A DNA stretch of 64,000 nucleotides from Pseudonocardiales bacterium (GCA_023252195.1 JAHEXI010000002.1:124001-188000), one strand, 5' to 3'; numbered from the stretch's first letter, positions 9,300 through 20,425 are shown. A program made the numbers and translations. Notes: generated from the letters alone by a model not told the origin.

Positions 9300-10715
9300 T
9301 TACTGCGGTTTGTTTCCAGAACGCGGGGAGCGGGTCATGCCCAGCACGTCGAGGGCATTGGTGAGCTGTTCGGGGGTGATGGTGCCGTCGTCGACGTGGC
9401 CGCGGGCGCGCACCACATCGGCAATGGTGCGCTGCTCGAGTAGCGCTTGTTTGGCGACCGACGCCGTTTCCTCGTAGCCGAGATAGCGGTTGAGCGAGGT
9501 CGCGATCGCGGGGGAGGACTCAGCGTACTCGCGGCAGCGCGCCACGTCGGCCTGCGCGCCCTCGACGACTTTATCGGCGAGCAGCCGGGCGGCTGCGGCG
9601 AGCAACCGGGCCGATTCGAGCACGTTGCGCGCCATCACCGGCATCATCACGTTGAGCTGCAGGTTGCCCTGCGAGCCGCAGAATGCCACGCACGCGTCGT
9701 TGCCGATCACCTGCGCGACGACCATCATTGTCGCCTCGCAGATCACCGGGTTGACCTTGCCCGGCATGATCGAGGAGCCGGGTTGCAGATCGGGTAGCCG
9801 CAGCTCAGCCAACCCGGTGCGGGGTCCCGAACCCAGCCACCGGATGTCATTGGCGATCTTGAAAAGCGACACGGCGACGGTGCGCAGCGCGCCGGAGCAC
9901 TCCACCAGACCGTCCCGGGCGGCCTGCGCCTCGATGTGGTCGCGGGCCTCGGTGAGCACGTCGAGGCCGGTGGCGCGGCGTAGCTGCTCAACGACGGCGG
10001 CACCGAAACCGGCTGGTGCGTTCAGGCCGGTGCCCACCGCGGTGCCCCCGATGGGCAGCTCGGCCAGCCGGGGCAGGCAACTCGCCAGCCGTTCGACGCT
10101 GTAGCGGGCCTGCGCGGCCCAACCGCCCGCCTCCTGGCCGAGCGTGATCGGTACTGCGTCCATCAAATGGGTGCGACCCGCGGTGACCACCTCACCCCAG
10201 TCGTCCGACTTCCGGGTCAGCGCCGAGGCCAGGTGCACCAGCGCGGGCATCACGTCGTGTGCGACGGCCTCGGTGGCGGCGAGATGGATGGTGGTGGGAA
10301 ACACGTCATTGGACGACTGTGACGCATTGACGTGGTCATTGGGATGCACGTCGCAGCCAGCCGCCCGGGCCGCCAGCGTGGCGATCACCTCATTGGCGTT
10401 CATGTTCGAACTGGTGCCCGAACCGGTCTGGAACACGTCGACGGGGAATTGCACGTCATGCTCGCCGGCCGCCACCTCATCGGCGGCCGACGCGATCGCT
10501 TCAGCAAGCGCCGAGTCGAGCACCCCCAGTTTCGCGTTCACCCGCGCGCAGGCGGCCTTGACCAATCCCAACGCGCGGATCTGGGAGCGTTCTATGCCGC
10601 GCCCGGAAATCGGAAAGTTCTCCACCGCGCGCTGTGTCTGCGCGCGGTACAGGGCGTCGACCGGAACCGCGACCTCCCCCATGGTGTCGCGTTCAATCCG
10701 GTACTCCTGGGTCAT
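9300..10715 (-). CDS. fumC: Class II fumarate hydratase
   Basis: The protein has 471 residues from ATG 10715, the start chosen because it overlaps the glpX stop as ATGA. The family signature [12 protein letters not shown] is present, along with [14 protein letters not shown] and the active-site [10 protein letters not shown] block. It interconverts fumarate and malate in the TCA cycle. It forms an operon with glpX upstream, as in the M. tuberculosis Rv1099c-Rv1098c pair. Nothing unusual was seen. Confidence 0.95.
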   Translation of the reverse strand: MTQEYRIERDTMGEVAVPVDALYRAQTQRAVENFPISGRGIERSQIRALGLVKAACARVNAKLGVLDSALAEAIASAADEVAAGEHDVQFPVDVFQTGSGTSSNMNANEVIATLAARAAGCDVHPNDHVNASQSSNDVFPTTIHLAATEAVAHDVMPALVHLASALTRKSDDWGEVVTAGRTHLMDAVPITLGQEAGGWAAQARYSVERLASCLPRLAELPIGGTAVGTGLNAPAGFGAAVVEQLRRATGLDVLTEARDHIEAQAARDGLVECSGALRTVAVSLFKIANDIRWLGSGPRTGLAELRLPDLQPGSSIMPGKVNPVICEATMMVVAQVIGNDACVAFCGSQGNLQLNVMMPVMARNVLESARLLAAAARLLADKVVEGAQADVARCREYAESSPAIATSLNRYLGYEETASVAKQALLEQRTIADVVRARGHVDDGTITPEQLTNALDVLGMTRSPRSGNKPQ

Positions 10716-11746
10716 GCCAGCGGTAGCTGATCGAAGTCCACCGCGGCATACTTTCGCAGCTTGGTGAGCTGATGGAAGCTGTCGATCATCCGGACGGTGC
10801 CGGACTTCGAGCGCATCACGATGGACTGCGTGCGGCATCCGCCGGCGTGATAGGTCACCCCCCGCAACAGTTCCCCGTCGGTGATCCCGGTCGCGCAGAA
10901 GAACACGTTGTCACCGCGGACCAGGTCTTCGGTGCTGAGGACCCGGTCCAGGTCGTGCCCGGCGTCCAGCGCGGCACGACGCTCGGCGTCGTCGCGTGGG
11001 CACAGCCGGCCCTGGATCGCGCCGCCCATGCAGCGCAGCGCGGCCGCAGTGATGATTCCCTCCGGGGTGCCACCGATGCCGATCAGCAGGTCCACTCCAG
11101 TGCCCGGGCGGGCCGCGGCGATCGCGCCGGCGACATCCCCGTCGGTGATGAAGGTGATCCGGGCGCCGGCCTCGCGCACCTGGCGCACCAGCTCGTCGTG
11201 CCGTGGGCGCTCCAGGATGCACACCGTGATGTCCGAGATATTTAGCTGCTTCGCCTTGGCGACCCGCTTGATGTTCTCCGCCACCGGAGCGGAGATGTCG
11301 ATGACGTCGGCCGCCTCCGGTCCGGTGGCGATCTTCTCCATGTAGAAGACCGCCGAGGGATCGAACATGGTGCCCCGCTCGGACACCGCGAGCACCGCCA
11401 GCGCGTTGGGCATGCCCTTGGCCATCAGCGTGGTGCCGTCGATCGGATCGACCGCGACATCGCACTCCGGCCCCTGCCCATTGCCGACCTCTTCGCCATT
11501 GAACAGCATCGGCGCTTCGTCCTTCTCCCCCTCCCCGATCACCACGACGCCGCGCATCGACACCGTGCCGACCAGCTTGCGCATGGCGTCCACTGCCGCG
11601 CCGTCACCACCGTTCTTGTCTCCGCGGCCGACCCAGCGACCAGCGGCCATCGCCGCGGCTTCGGTGACCCGCACCAGCTCCATGGCAAGGTTGCGGTCCG
11701 GCTCCTCCTGCTTCGGTTCCTGCCGCGGCGGCGACAAAGTACTCAT
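10712..11746 (-). CDS. glpX: Class II fructose-1,6-bisphosphatase
   Basis: This 344-residue GlpX-type phosphatase has the metal-binding [12 protein letters not shown] motif, a [15 protein letters not shown] block, and the GIGGTPEG loop. It catalyses the gluconeogenic removal of phosphate from fructose-1,6-bisphosphate, the only FBPase type in many actinobacteria. It is translationally coupled to fumC. The 85 bp upstream to xseB is the likely promoter region. Confidence 0.94.
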   Translation of the reverse strand: MSTLSPPRQEPKQEEPDRNLAMELVRVTEAAAMAAGRWVGRGDKNGGDGAAVDAMRKLVGTVSMRGVVVIGEGEKDEAPMLFNGEEVGNGQGPECDVAVDPIDGTTLMAKGMPNALAVLAVSERGTMFDPSAVFYMEKIATGPEAADVIDISAPVAENIKRVAKAKQLNISDITVCILERPRHDELVRQVREAGARITFITDGDVAGAIAAARPGTGVDLLIGIGGTPEGIITAAALRCMGGAIQGRLCPRDDAERRAALDAGHDLDRVLSTEDLVRGDNVFFCATGITDGELLRGVTYHAGGCRTQSIVMRSKSGTVRMIDSFHQLTKLRKYAAVDFDQLPLA

Positions 11747-11831
11747 AAAGCCCTCCCGGAAAGGCGCGTCACGGTCAGCGTCACTGGATTACGAAACCAA
11801 GATTGTGAAACCCCACAATCCTCCCAGATCT

Positions 11832-12068
11832 TTACTCTGTAAGCGGTTGCGCACCAGGCTGCTGCTCGCGAGCGGCAATCACGGACTCGATCCGTTCCCG
11901 AGCGCCGGCGAGGTGCCGCTCGCAGACCGCGGCGAGCTGCTCGCCACGCTCCCATAGGGCCAGCGAGTCCTCCAGGCTCAGGCCGCCCGCCTCAAGCCTG
12001 CGCACCACCTCGGCCAGCTCGTCCCTGGCGGCCTCGTAGCCGAGCGAGGCGGGGTTGTCGTCAGTCAT
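11832..12068 (-). CDS. xseB: Exodeoxyribonuclease VII small subunit
   Basis: This 78-residue helical protein has the family pattern [27 protein letters not shown], which places several XseB subunits on XseA. It overlaps the 3' end of xseA by 8 bp in the same operon. Its length is typical for the family. Confidence 0.92.
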   Translation of the reverse strand: MTDDNPASLGYEAARDELAEVVRRLEAGGLSLEDSLALWERGEQLAAVCERHLAGARERIESVIAAREQQPGAQPLTE

Positions 12069-13290
12069 CGGTCACCACCGCACGCAAAGCCCCGTCTGAT
12101 AGCCGCACCCGCAGCCCGGTGCCTTGGGGGGCATCGGCTATCGATCGGAGTACCGCACCGTTAGCCCGTTGGACCACGGCGTATCCGCGGGCCAGGGTGG
12201 CTGCCGGACCGAGGGTCGTCAAGCGTGCCGAGGTGTGCACAAGCCCTTGTTGCGCCGCTCGCAGGCCGCCGAGCATGGCTCGGTCGGCACGAGCCCGCAG
12301 GTCAACCACGATCTGGCCGCGTTCCTGCAGCAGCCGGCTCGGATCGGCCACCACCGGGCGACTTCGCAGAGCATCGAGCAGCCGTCGTTCCCGGTCCACC
12401 CAGCCGTACAGGGCGCGGTGGCAGCGGTTGCGCAGCTGATGCAGCGCGGCAGTCTCCTCCGCGACGTCGGGAACCACGCACTTGCCAGCGTCGGTCGGGG
12501 TCGAGCAGCGCTTGTCTGCGACGTGATCTACCAGCGGGGTGTCCGGCTCGTGCCCGATCGCCGAGACCACCGGCGTGAGGCATCGCGATACCGCTCGGCA
12601 CAGCGCCTCGTCGGAGAACGGCAACAAGTCTTCGACGCTGCCGCCGCCCCGGGCCAGCACGATGACGTCCACCGTGGGGTCCGCGTCGAGCACGGTGAGT
12701 GCGTCGATGATCTGAGCCACTGCCAGCGGGCCCTGCACCGCCACGTTCTGTACCTGAAACCGCACCGCGGGCCAGCGGGCCGTGGCGTTGCTGAGCACAT
12801 CGCGCTCAGCGGCGCTGGCCCGACCGGTGATCAGCCCGACGCAGCCGGGTAGCAACGGCAGCCGTCGCTTGCGTCGGGGATCGAACAGGCCTTCGGCATC
12901 CAGGAGCCGCCGAAGCCGCTCGATGCGGGCCAGTAGCTCACCGATGCCGACCGCGCGAATCTCATCGACGCGCAGGCTCAGCGTGCCGCGGCTGAGGTGC
13001 AACGACGGCTTGCCATGCACCACGACCCGGCAGCCATCCGCCAGCGGCGGTTGCCGGTCGCGCACTAGCCCGACCGCGCACGTCAGAGTCACTGACACAT
13101 CGGCAACCGGATCGCGCAACGTGAGAAACGCGGTACCGGTGCCAGGCTTGGCGCTGACTTGGGTGATCTGCCCCTCCACCCAGACTGCGCCCAACCGATC
13201 GATCCATCCCGCGATTTTGCGGGCGACGGTGCGGACCGGCCACGGTGCCTCCGCCGTGGTGGCGGGTTCGGTCACTGAGGTTTCGGTCAC
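12061..13290 (-). CDS. xseA: Exodeoxyribonuclease VII large subunit
   Basis: This 409-residue nuclease subunit begins with an OB-fold (about 15-115) and continues into the catalytic domain. [17 protein letters not shown] and [17 protein letters not shown] are diagnostic. With XseB it degrades single-stranded DNA bidirectionally in repair. The start overlaps the stop of the upstream minus-strand gene (ATGA, 13287-13290), indicating an operon. Confidence 0.94.
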   Translation of the reverse strand: MTETSVTEPATTAEAPWPVRTVARKIAGWIDRLGAVWVEGQITQVSAKPGTGTAFLTLRDPVADVSVTLTCAVGLVRDRQPPLADGCRVVVHGKPSLHLSRGTLSLRVDEIRAVGIGELLARIERLRRLLDAEGLFDPRRKRRLPLLPGCVGLITGRASAAERDVLSNATARWPAVRFQVQNVAVQGPLAVAQIIDALTVLDADPTVDVIVLARGGGSVEDLLPFSDEALCRAVSRCLTPVVSAIGHEPDTPLVDHVADKRCSTPTDAGKCVVPDVAEETAALHQLRNRCHRALYGWVDRERRLLDALRSRPVVADPSRLLQERGQIVVDLRARADRAMLGGLRAAQQGLVHTSARLTTLGPAATLARGYAVVQRANGAVLRSIADAPQGTGLRVRLSDGALRAVVTDD

Positions 13291-13871
13291 TGTGATTCTG
13301 TTGTTTGGGAGCGGACGGTGGCGATCCGGTTCGATAGCAGGGTGACGAACGCGGGACGGTCCTGGTGGAGGTGTTCGTAGTCCAGCATTTCCTCGAGCTG
13401 GGGCAGTGACAGCGCCCGCAGCTTGCCGCGCAGCTGGGCTAACGACAGTTCGTCGTAGCCAGTCAGCGCCGAGGGGTTCAGGCTGGAGTCAGGTCTCGCG
13501 GTGGTGGCAGTCGAGCGCGGAGGCGTCAGTGCCTGGGCTACGTCGGCCTCGTCGATCTCGCCGAGTTCGCTGGGCACTGGGGTGCTGCGCGGGGCGGGCG
13601 CCACCACAGAGTCGGGCGCAGGAAGCTTGTCGTCCTCATCGAACGTGGCCCACGACGGGGTGTCCTCTACCGGGCGCAACAGCGAAAATACCTCGTCGCC
13701 CTTGATCGCCAGCTCGGTGACCCGTTGCTGCACCCGCATCCCGGCCTGCACGGCACGGCTGGCGGCCGTCACAGGGAGATCGGCGAGCTGCTCAGGCAGC
13801 TTGCGGGCCTGCTCGACAGCGGTGAGCGCCAGGCCCACGGCGACACGAACGGGCAGGGGTAGGTGGCTCAT
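13287..13871 (-). CDS. Lipid-droplet-associated-type protein (Rv1109c-like)
   Basis: This 194-residue protein has an N-terminal amphipathic or hydrophobic stretch ([20 protein letters not shown]). A low-complexity acidic/Pro linker follows, and then a C-terminal domain ([25 protein letters not shown]) typical of this actinobacterial family. The start at ATG 13871 is preferred over more upstream codons because it places the conserved N-terminus first. Position between xseA and ispH matches Rv1109c. The molecular role is not established; the lipid-droplet name comes from family annotation. Confidence 0.75.
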   Translation of the reverse strand: MSHLPLPVRVAVGLALTAVEQARKLPEQLADLPVTAASRAVQAGMRVQQRVTELAIKGDEVFSLLRPVEDTPSWATFDEDDKLPAPDSVVAPAPRSTPVPSELGEIDEADVAQALTPPRSTATTARPDSSLNPSALTGYDELSLAQLRGKLRALSLPQLEEMLDYEHLHQDRPAFVTLLSNRIATVRSQTTESQ

Positions 13872-13969
13872 GGTCGTCAAGCCTGCCGCAGTCACCGGCG
13901 AAATGCCTACCCGGGTGTGAGATCGGTTTGCTGTCAGACCTGCTTTGCCACGCCCGTAGGGTGGACGGC

Positions 13970-14908
13970 ATGACCAAGCGAGTGCTGCTGGCCAAACCCC
14001 GCGGATACTGCGCCGGGGTCGACCGCGCAGTGGTGACGGTCGAGAAGGCCCTCGAGGCGCATGGGGCGCCGGTATACGTGCGCAAGGAAATCGTGCACAA
14101 CCGGCATGTGGTGGAGACCCTGCAGGGCCGCGGGGTGGTTTTCGTCGACGAGGCCGACGAGGTGCCTGCGGGCGCCGTGGTGGTCTTCTCCGCACATGGC
14201 GTGTCCCCAGCGGTGCATGAACAGGCCGCGGTCCGTGACTTGCGCACGATCGACGCCACCTGCCCGTTGGTGACCAAAGTGCACCAAGAGGTCAAGCGGT
14301 TCGCCCGCGACGGCTACGACATCCTGCTGATCGGTCACCAGGGTCATGAGGAGGTTGAGGGCACCGCCGGGGAGGCACCCCGGCACGTTCAGCTCGTCGA
14401 TGGACCGGACGCGGTGGATTCGCTGACCGTGCGAGATTCGTCGCGGGTGGTGTGGCTGTCCCAGACGACACTGTCAGTCGACGAGACCATGCAGACCGTA
14501 GCTCGGCTGCGGCAACGGTTCCCCGAGCTGGCCGATCCGCCCAGTGACGACATCTGCTACGCCACCCAGAACCGGCAGGTGGCGGTCAAGGCGATGGCAC
14601 CGCAGTGCGACCTGGTGCTGGTCGTCGGTTCGCGGAACTCGTCGAACTCGGTGCGATTGGTCGAAGTCGCGCTGGGTGCCGGTGCACGGCTGGCGTACCT
14701 GGTGGACTATGCGCGGGAAATCGATCCCGCCTGGCTGGACGGGGTGCACACGGTGGGTGTCACCAGCGGAGCCTCGGTGCCCGAGCTGCTGGTGCGGGGT
14801 GTGCTGGACTTTCTGACCGAGCACGGGTACGTCAACGTCGAAGAGGTCGTCACCGCGGAAGAGAAGCTGGTGTTCTCGCTGCCGCGAGAACTCAAACGCT
14901 CGATCTGA
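13970..14908 (+). CDS. ispH: 4-hydroxy-3-methylbut-2-enyl diphosphate reductase (IspH/LytB)
   Basis: This 312-residue iron-sulfur enzyme performs the last step of the MEP pathway, giving IPP and DMAPP. The three cluster cysteines are visible in [22 protein letters not shown] and [10 protein letters not shown], and the active-site glutamate lies near GTAGEAP. ATG 13970 is favoured over an upstream in-frame start at 13928 because [14 protein letters not shown] is the family N-terminus. It is divergent from the preceding gene over about 100 bp. Confidence 0.95.
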   Translation: MTKRVLLAKPRGYCAGVDRAVVTVEKALEAHGAPVYVRKEIVHNRHVVETLQGRGVVFVDEADEVPAGAVVVFSAHGVSPAVHEQAAVRDLRTIDATCPLVTKVHQEVKRFARDGYDILLIGHQGHEEVEGTAGEAPRHVQLVDGPDAVDSLTVRDSSRVVWLSQTTLSVDETMQTVARLRQRFPELADPPSDDICYATQNRQVAVKAMAPQCDLVLVVGSRNSSNSVRLVEVALGAGARLAYLVDYAREIDPAWLDGVHTVGVTSGASVPELLVRGVLDFLTEHGYVNVEEVVTAEEKLVFSLPRELKRSI

Positions 14909-14916
14909 GGTTCCGC

Positions 14917-15381
14917 TCAGAGGTCATGGCGCGAGGTCGGGAGTCGTTGGGTGATCAGCCGGAGGACGCCGATGGCTAGGGTGAGGCCGGTGGTGATCGC
15001 CATGGCCGGGAAGCCGTTGATCAACGGAGTGCCGACCGCGAGCGCGGTGGCGACCATGCCCCCGCTGCTGGGATGCGAGCCGATGGCCAGGATAACGGCC
15101 GGCACTGCCACTGCGAGGATCAGCGGTGGCTGCACCATCGGGCCGAACAGACCCTTGCGCTGCACCACCACCACAGCGAGCAGGCAACCGAGGAAATAGC
15201 AGACCTCGAACACCATGCCCAGCCGGTTGAGCCGTTCCATATCCGCGAACGCGCCGATCGCGGCGAGTCCGAGGGCGCCCAAGGCCGCCGCCCACCAGGG
15301 CACCCCGACGCGATCGGGCAGCAAAGCGCGCTCGTCCCAAGACCCGCGCTGGGCGGTGCTTCGGGTTCGGGTCCCCGTCAC
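14917..15381 (-). CDS. DUF6542 membrane protein
   Basis: This 154-residue protein has about four hydrophobic helices (WWAAALGALGLAAIGAF, VCYFLGCLLAVVVV, LILAVAVPAVILAIG, AITTGLTLAIGVLRL). It matches the small membrane family found between lytB and ychF in actinobacteria (Rv1111c position). The GTG start at 15381 overlaps the rmuC stop as GTGA, so the two are co-translated. Function is unknown. Confidence 0.75.
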   Translation of the reverse strand: MTGTRTRSTAQRGSWDERALLPDRVGVPWWAAALGALGLAAIGAFADMERLNRLGMVFEVCYFLGCLLAVVVVQRKGLFGPMVQPPLILAVAVPAVILAIGSHPSSGGMVATALAVGTPLINGFPAMAITTGLTLAIGVLRLITQRLPTSRHDL

Positions 15382-17006
15382 TCGTTCACAGTAGACCGCC
15401 GGTCGTCGTCGCCCCGCGCCTGGTGCAGCGTCTCGTTGACCCACGTCCAGCTCTCACCGGTGGGGTCGGGATCCACCTCGCGGCCGGGGTCCGGGTCGCC
15501 CTGACCGTCTGGTGCGCGTTGTCCCGGCTCCAGCGCAACGAGCGAGTCCGTCGCCGACGCGACGAGTTCCACCGCTTGCACGATGCGGGGACTGCGCTCC
15601 ACCTGCTCGGGCGCATCGAGCGGTTCAGTGACCACGCCGAGCTCACCGAAGCGGCGGGCGGTGACCAGTACTCGCGACTCTAGGGACGTAACCGTACGGT
15701 TGTAGGCCTCGACCGCGCCACCGAGCTGCTTGCCCAGCCGTGCCACGTGGCCGCCCATCGTGGCCAGCCTGGAATGCAGCTCCCGGCCCAGCTCATGCAC
15801 CCGAGCGGCGTTGCGCGCCAGCGACTCCTGCCGCCAGGTGTAGGCCACTGTCCGCAGCAGCGCGATCAGCGTGGTCGGCGTGGCGATCACGACGTTGCGC
15901 TCGAAGGCGTGCTCGAGCAACGCCGGATCGGACTGCAGCGCCGCTTCGAGGAACGGGTCCCCGGGCACGAACAGCACCACGAACTCGGGGGTGGCTTCGA
16001 AGCGTTGCCAGTAGGACTTGTGTGCCAGCGAATCGACGTGCGCGCGCAGGTGCCGCGCGTGCGCGGCCAGCCGATCGGCGCGGCGGTCCGGGTCGGTGGC
16101 CTCGACGGCCTCCAGGTAAGCCCCGAAGGGCACCTTGGCGTCCAGCACGATGACCTTGCCGCCGGCTAGGCGCACCACCAGATCAGGGCGGACCAGGGCG
16201 TCGTCGTCGCCGCTGGCGTCAGTGGCGGTGACCTGCCGGGAGAAGTCGCAGTGTTCGACCATGCCGGCCAGCTCCACGATCCGCTCCAGTTGCAGCTCGC
16301 CCCACCGGCCGCGGACCTGGGGGGCGCGCAGCGCGGTGACCAGCTGCCGGGTCTCGCTTTGGAGTTGTTCGGAGGTGCGGTGCATCGCCCCGACCTGCTC
16401 GCGCAACCCCGCGTAGGCGGCTTCGCGCTCCTTTTCCACTGTGCGGAGTTGACCATCAAGCCGGTGCAGGCTTTGGGTTACCGGATCCAGCAGCGCCGCG
16501 ATGGACTGCTGACGCTGCGTGGCGTCGCCATCCGACTTGGCCGACATGGCTGCTGTGACCTTGGCGAACTGTGCCTCGGCAAGTTGCACGAACGCCTCGT
16601 TGTTGCGCGACAGCGCCTCTGCGGATAATGCCTGAAAGCTGTCCTTGAGTTCGGCTTCGCGGTGGGTGAGTACGCGTTCCCGGTCGGCCGCGGCGGTCCG
16701 CTGGGCTTCGAGCGCAGCCCGCAGCCCAGCCAGTTCAGCCCGCGCCGCAGCCACCCGCTCACCGGCTTCCTCGGCGCGTTGGTTGCACTGCTGGGCCCGG
16801 GCCGTCTCGGCGTCCCTGGCCGCAGCGGCGCTTTCGCCCTGCCTGCGGGCCGCGATGAGCTCGGCTTCAAGGGTGGCTCTGGCGGCGTCCGCCATCCGAC
16901 CGGCTTCGGCCGCCGCGACCCGGCGCAGCGCGGCGGCCACGAGCCAGCCGACGAGAGCGCCGACCGCGAGCCCGACGAGCAAGGCGAGCAACACTGCGTA
17001 ATCCAT
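15378..17006 (-). CDS. rmuC: RmuC family DNA recombination protein
   Basis: The protein has 542 residues: an N-terminal membrane helix (about 4-26), a long Ala/Glu/Arg coiled coil (about 30-190), and then the RmuC nuclease-like domain with QVRGRWGELQLERIVELAG and VIVLDAKVPFGAYLEA. RmuC limits inverted-repeat-mediated rearrangement in E. coli. The C-terminal extension after about residue 455 is not part of the core domain. It is divergent from ychF, with a 170-bp intergenic region. Confidence 0.9.
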   Translation of the reverse strand: MDYAVLLALLVGLAVGALVGWLVAAALRRVAAAEAGRMADAARATLEAELIAARRQGESAAAARDAETARAQQCNQRAEEAGERVAAARAELAGLRAALEAQRTAAADRERVLTHREAELKDSFQALSAEALSRNNEAFVQLAEAQFAKVTAAMSAKSDGDATQRQQSIAALLDPVTQSLHRLDGQLRTVEKEREAAYAGLREQVGAMHRTSEQLQSETRQLVTALRAPQVRGRWGELQLERIVELAGMVEHCDFSRQVTATDASGDDDALVRPDLVVRLAGGKVIVLDAKVPFGAYLEAVEATDPDRRADRLAAHARHLRAHVDSLAHKSYWQRFEATPEFVVLFVPGDPFLEAALQSDPALLEHAFERNVVIATPTTLIALLRTVAYTWRQESLARNAARVHELGRELHSRLATMGGHVARLGKQLGGAVEAYNRTVTSLESRVLVTARRFGELGVVTEPLDAPEQVERSPRIVQAVELVASATDSLVALEPGQRAPDGQGDPDPGREVDPDPTGESWTWVNETLHQARGDDDRRSTVNE

Positions 17007-17176
17007 GCGTCACAGACTGCAGCACCCCCCCGACAGTCTTGGCGAGGCGCGCCGCCCCATGGCGCGTCGCGCGGCCTCAGCGGGGTGAAGGAGCACTCGA
17101 TAGCCCAGCTCAGCCCGCGCGATGCGGGTAGCCGTGCCGGGATCGCCCGCGAAGGCTCGCCTAGACTCGACGTCTC

Positions 17177-18277
17177 GTGAGCCTCACTCTCGGCATTGTC
17201 GGCCTGCCCAACGTTGGCAAGTCCACCTTGTTCAACGCCCTGACCCGCAACAACGTTCTCGCGGCGAACTACGCCTTCGCCACCATCGAGCCGAACGTCG
17301 GGGTGGTGGCGTTGCCCGACGAACGTCTCGGTCGGCTGGCCGAGGTCTACGACAGCGCCAAGGTGGTGCCGGCCACGGTGTCGTTCGTCGACATCGCGGG
17401 CATCGTCGCGGGCGCCTCGGAGGGCGCTGGGCTGGGCAACAAGTTCCTCGCCAATATCCGCGAGGCCAACGCGATCTGCCAGGTGGTGCGGGTCTTCGAC
17501 GACCCCGATGTGCTGCACGTCGACGGTCGGGTCGACCCGGCCGATGACATCGCCACCGTCGAGACCGAGCTGGTGTTGGCCGACCTGCAGACCCTGGATC
17601 GCGCATTGCCCCGGTTGGAGAAGGAAGCTCGCACGAATCCCCGGGAACGGCGCGCCGCGCTGACCGCCGCGCAGGCCGCGAGGGAAGTGCTCGATGCCGG
17701 GCGCACTCTGTTCGCCGCCCGCGCGGAGCTGGACGTCCCCGCGCTCGCCGAGCTCAGCCTGCTCACCGGCAAGCCGTTTCTGTATGTCTTCAACGCCGAC
17801 GAAGGCGTGCTCGCCGACCTGGGGCGGCAGGAGGAGCTGCGCAAGCTGGTGGCCCCCGCCGACGCGGTGTTCCTCGACGCCAAGGTGGAGTCCGAGCTGC
17901 TCGAACTGGACCCGGAGTCCGCTCGAGAGTTGCTGGACTCGATCGGCCAGCCCGAGCCGGGGCTGCCCGCGCTGGCCCGCGCCGGATTCCACACCTTGGG
18001 GCTGCAGACGTTCCTTACCGCAGGTCCGAAGGAGTCCAGGGCGTGGACGATCCGGGCCGGCGCCACCGCTCCGGAAGCCGCCGGAGTGATCCACAGTGAC
18101 TTTCAGCGCGGGTTCATCAAGGCCGAGATCGTGTCCTACGACGATCTGATCGCGGCCGGATCCATGGCGCAGGCCCGGGCCGCGGGGAAGGTCCGGATGG
18201 AGGGTAAGGACTACATCATGGTCGACGGTGACGTGGTCGAGTTCCGCACCGGACTAACCTCTCATTCCCACAAGTAG
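17177..18277 (+). CDS. ychF: YchF/OLA1-type ATPase with an element-derived C-terminal tail
   Basis: This 366-residue Obg-like ATPase has G1 GLPNVGKS (9-16), a coiled-coil insert and a C-terminal TGS domain. The family normally ends in G-D-V-V-x-F-R-F-N-V. Here the reading frame passes the 12-bp core at 18236-18247 and ends in [13 protein letters not shown] instead. The missing V-D-F-R-F-N-V-stop is found at 50458-50481. The gene therefore appears to be the insertion target of a large element that supplied a replacement 3' end. GTG start. It is probably still functional because the change affects only the last residues. Confidence 0.9.
   Translation: MSLTLGIVGLPNVGKSTLFNALTRNNVLAANYAFATIEPNVGVVALPDERLGRLAEVYDSAKVVPATVSFVDIAGIVAGASEGAGLGNKFLANIREANAICQVVRVFDDPDVLHVDGRVDPADDIATVETELVLADLQTLDRALPRLEKEARTNPRERRAALTAAQAAREVLDAGRTLFAARAELDVPALAELSLLTGKPFLYVFNADEGVLADLGRQEELRKLVAPADAVFLDAKVESELLELDPESARELLDSIGQPEPGLPALARAGFHTLGLQTFLTAGPKESRAWTIRAGATAPEAAGVIHSDFQRGFIKAEIVSYDDLIAAGSMAQARAAGKVRMEGKDYIMVDGDVVEFRTGLTSHSHK
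18236..18247 (+). other. attL-like core in the 3' end of ychF
   Basis: GTCGAGTTCCGC is shared with copies at 20733, 25703, 27391 (last base T) and 50458 (GTCGATTTCCGC). To the left is ychF coding sequence. To the right, 61 bases continue as an exact match to the copy at 25703-25775. This is the arrangement expected for a bacterial-arm/phage-arm hybrid site. Confidence 0.7.
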
Positions 18278-18628
18278 CTGCGCCCTGGGATGCTGGAAGG
18301 GGAGAAGTCACGTCGTCGCCAGTCGGACCAGGCGTCGGGGCAGGTTCGGGCGCGGCTGGGTTCGATGACGTGAATCGTGAGCTGGCGGCGGATTCGGGAC
18401 AACTCGGCCGGGACGACGATGTCGAACCCGGCGCCGGGAGCGACCGCGGTGCGCGCCTGCACTGTCGCCGGCACCGCCCGGTCACCTCGGGCAATCAAGC
18501 CCACGGCCCCGATCATGCTCGATGGTGCGGTCGATCGGCCCTTCGGGGCGTCTCGCTTTCCTTTTCCGCCGATCCCGGCCATGATCGCGGCTCGCGGGAG
18601 CAGTCAAGGTTCGAGCGTGGAGGCGAGG
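18278..18628. other. Non-coding leader of the glycosyltransferase gene
   Basis: The first 30 bases are the element arm repeat (identical to 25745-25775). After 18308 the sequence is unique. Open frames on both strands exist, but none has a recognisable product or convincing start. Confidence 0.5.
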
Positions 18629-20008
18629 ATGTCCGATCGGCTGATCTTTCAGCTGGGCACCAACAACTGGCAGCGCGGCGGGGAGTTCGCGCCGGGCTCG
18701 GGGATCCTGCACGAGGCGCACCACCACGCCTACAACGCTTTGCCGGGAGTGCGTGCCTACTCGATGTATCCCTCCCGGCGGCAGCGGTTCCGCGATGAGG
18801 ACGTGCGGGTTTTCGCGTTGGAGCACGATATCCCGATCTGCGAGTCGATCTCCCCGGTCAGCAACTACCGCTGGCACAGCATGAGCGAGGACGAGGTCAA
18901 CGCCTACCGGCAGCGGTTGACCAACGAGGTCGCGGAGTGGCTCGACGAGATCGAGGCCAACTCCGAGGATCGGTTCAGCCTCGCGATCGCCCATCACGGC
19001 TTCATGAACACGGTGGTGATGCGCGACGTGATCCGCCGCAGGGCCGCCGCCGGGCGCGACTCGATGCCGCTGCTGTGCTTCGTGCATGGAACCGAGCTGA
19101 AGATGTACGCCCACGAGCGACGCGCCGATCAGCCGGCGGAGTACCCGCTGCGTTTCCTGCCGTTCATGCAGCGCGAGAAGATCTTCGACTACCCTGCCCC
19201 GCAGCATGCCGTGGATGTCGTCGCGTCGATCTCCGCCGAGCAGATCGAGGCGCTGCTGGACTTTTTCCCGGAGTTCCCCCGTGAGCGGGTGGTGCTCTCC
19301 CAGAACGGCTACAATCAGGACGTCTTCCACAGGCTGACCGACCCGACCGGCCTCTATGCTGATCGGGCGAAGGTGCTGGCCGGGTTCATGACGCAGGTAC
19401 CCGAGGGCAGTGGCCGGCAGCCCGAGCCGATCGACCCGGCGGACGGGTTCGACGCGGTGGTGGTGTTTTGCGGCAAGTTCGCCGACTGGAAACGGCTGGA
19501 TGCCCTGCTGCACGCGGCGGCCATCTACGAGCAGCAAAAGCGCCGGATCCTCACCCTGGTGATCGGTTCCGGGCCACACGAGGCGCAGGTCGAAATGCAC
19601 GACCTGGCCGCGCGGCTGGGCCTGCGCCGGGTCTACTTCCTCGGGCCGAGGCCGCAGGACGAGTTGGCGGTGCTGTTCAACTGCGCCGACGTGGGTTGCT
19701 TCCCGTCCTACCGTGAGCCGTTCGGTCTGGTGTTCATCGAATGCATGGCCTGCGGGACGCCGGTGATCGGCGCCGACTCCGGCGGCCCGCGCGACCTCGT
19801 GACCCCCAAGGTCGGGATGCTGGTACCCGAGACCGACGATCACGCGGTACTCGCCCAGTCACTCGCCGCCGCCGTCGACCGGGGTCTGGACGAGGGCTGG
19901 AAACAGACCAAGGGCCCCACCGCCGAGGCCTATGCCAAGGACAACTTCAGCTTGGTCAACCAAGTCTCCAAACTGCTCGCCGAGGTAGACCGGCTGACCA
20001 CCACCTGA
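18629..20008 (+). CDS. GT-B glycosyltransferase, GT4-like
   Basis: This 459-residue protein has a C-terminal GT4 nucleotide-sugar domain. FCGKFADWKRLD starts it, VIGSGPHEAQVEMHDLAARLGL lies in the middle, and the EPFGLVFIECMACGTPVIG motif (E-x7-E) contacts the donor. The N-terminal acceptor domain (HGFMNTVVMRD, CFVHGTELKMY) is less familiar. ATG 18629 is chosen because GGAGGCGAGG lies just upstream; earlier in-frame starts read through low-complexity sequence. It is the first intact cargo gene of the island, and no neighbouring sugar genes indicate the acceptor. Confidence 0.82.
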   Translation: MSDRLIFQLGTNNWQRGGEFAPGSGILHEAHHHAYNALPGVRAYSMYPSRRQRFRDEDVRVFALEHDIPICESISPVSNYRWHSMSEDEVNAYRQRLTNEVAEWLDEIEANSEDRFSLAIAHHGFMNTVVMRDVIRRRAAAGRDSMPLLCFVHGTELKMYAHERRADQPAEYPLRFLPFMQREKIFDYPAPQHAVDVVASISAEQIEALLDFFPEFPRERVVLSQNGYNQDVFHRLTDPTGLYADRAKVLAGFMTQVPEGSGRQPEPIDPADGFDAVVVFCGKFADWKRLDALLHAAAIYEQQKRRILTLVIGSGPHEAQVEMHDLAARLGLRRVYFLGPRPQDELAVLFNCADVGCFPSYREPFGLVFIECMACGTPVIGADSGGPRDLVTPKVGMLVPETDDHAVLAQSLAAAVDRGLDEGWKQTKGPTAEAYAKDNFSLVNQVSKLLAEVDRLTTT

Positions 20009-20024
20009 GGACCCACACACCGGC

Positions 20025-20425
20025 CGGGTGCGCGCGGTGGCGGTCAGCGGCGACGTCGTGGTCTCCTACGAGACCATCCGGCAGTGGTGTGCGAAGCTCG
20101 GGCAGACCTATGCCAACGCGCTTCGGCGCCGCCGGGACCGGCCCGGGGACAAGTGGCACCTCGACGAGGTCTTCATCCAGGGTTTGGATTATGTGCCCCG
20201 GGTGGTGGTCACTGACGAACTGGCCAGCTACGGCGCCGCACACCGCATCGTGATGCCCTCGGTCGAACACCGCAAGTCGAAGTATCTGAACAACCGGCGG
20301 AGAACTCACCCCGACCCACCCGGGCACGCTAACGAGCGATGAAACGCTTCACCTCACCCGGGCACGCGCCGCGTTCCTGTCTGCGTTCAGCAGCATCTCC
20401 CCACACTTCCGACCCCGCCGTCGAT
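20025..20425 (+). pseudogene. IS6-family transposase remnant
   Basis: The frame reads VVSYETIRQWCAKLGQ and then RRDRPGDKWHLDEVF, typical of IS6/IS26 DDE transposases. It then jumps in frame to YVPRVVVTDELASYGAAHR and PSVEHRKSKYLNNR, so about 50 residues of the catalytic core are deleted. After 20300 the frame shifts (MKRF... SPHFRPRR in another frame). No terminal inverted repeats were found. Confidence 0.75.

Noticed and set aside
16478-18094. 538-codon minus-strand frame
   Set aside because: It runs antisense to ychF and through the rmuC/ychF divergent promoter in the wrong frame; no recognisable domain.
18482-19843. 453-codon minus-strand frame
   Set aside because: It is antisense to the glycosyltransferase, which has clear GT4 motifs in sense.
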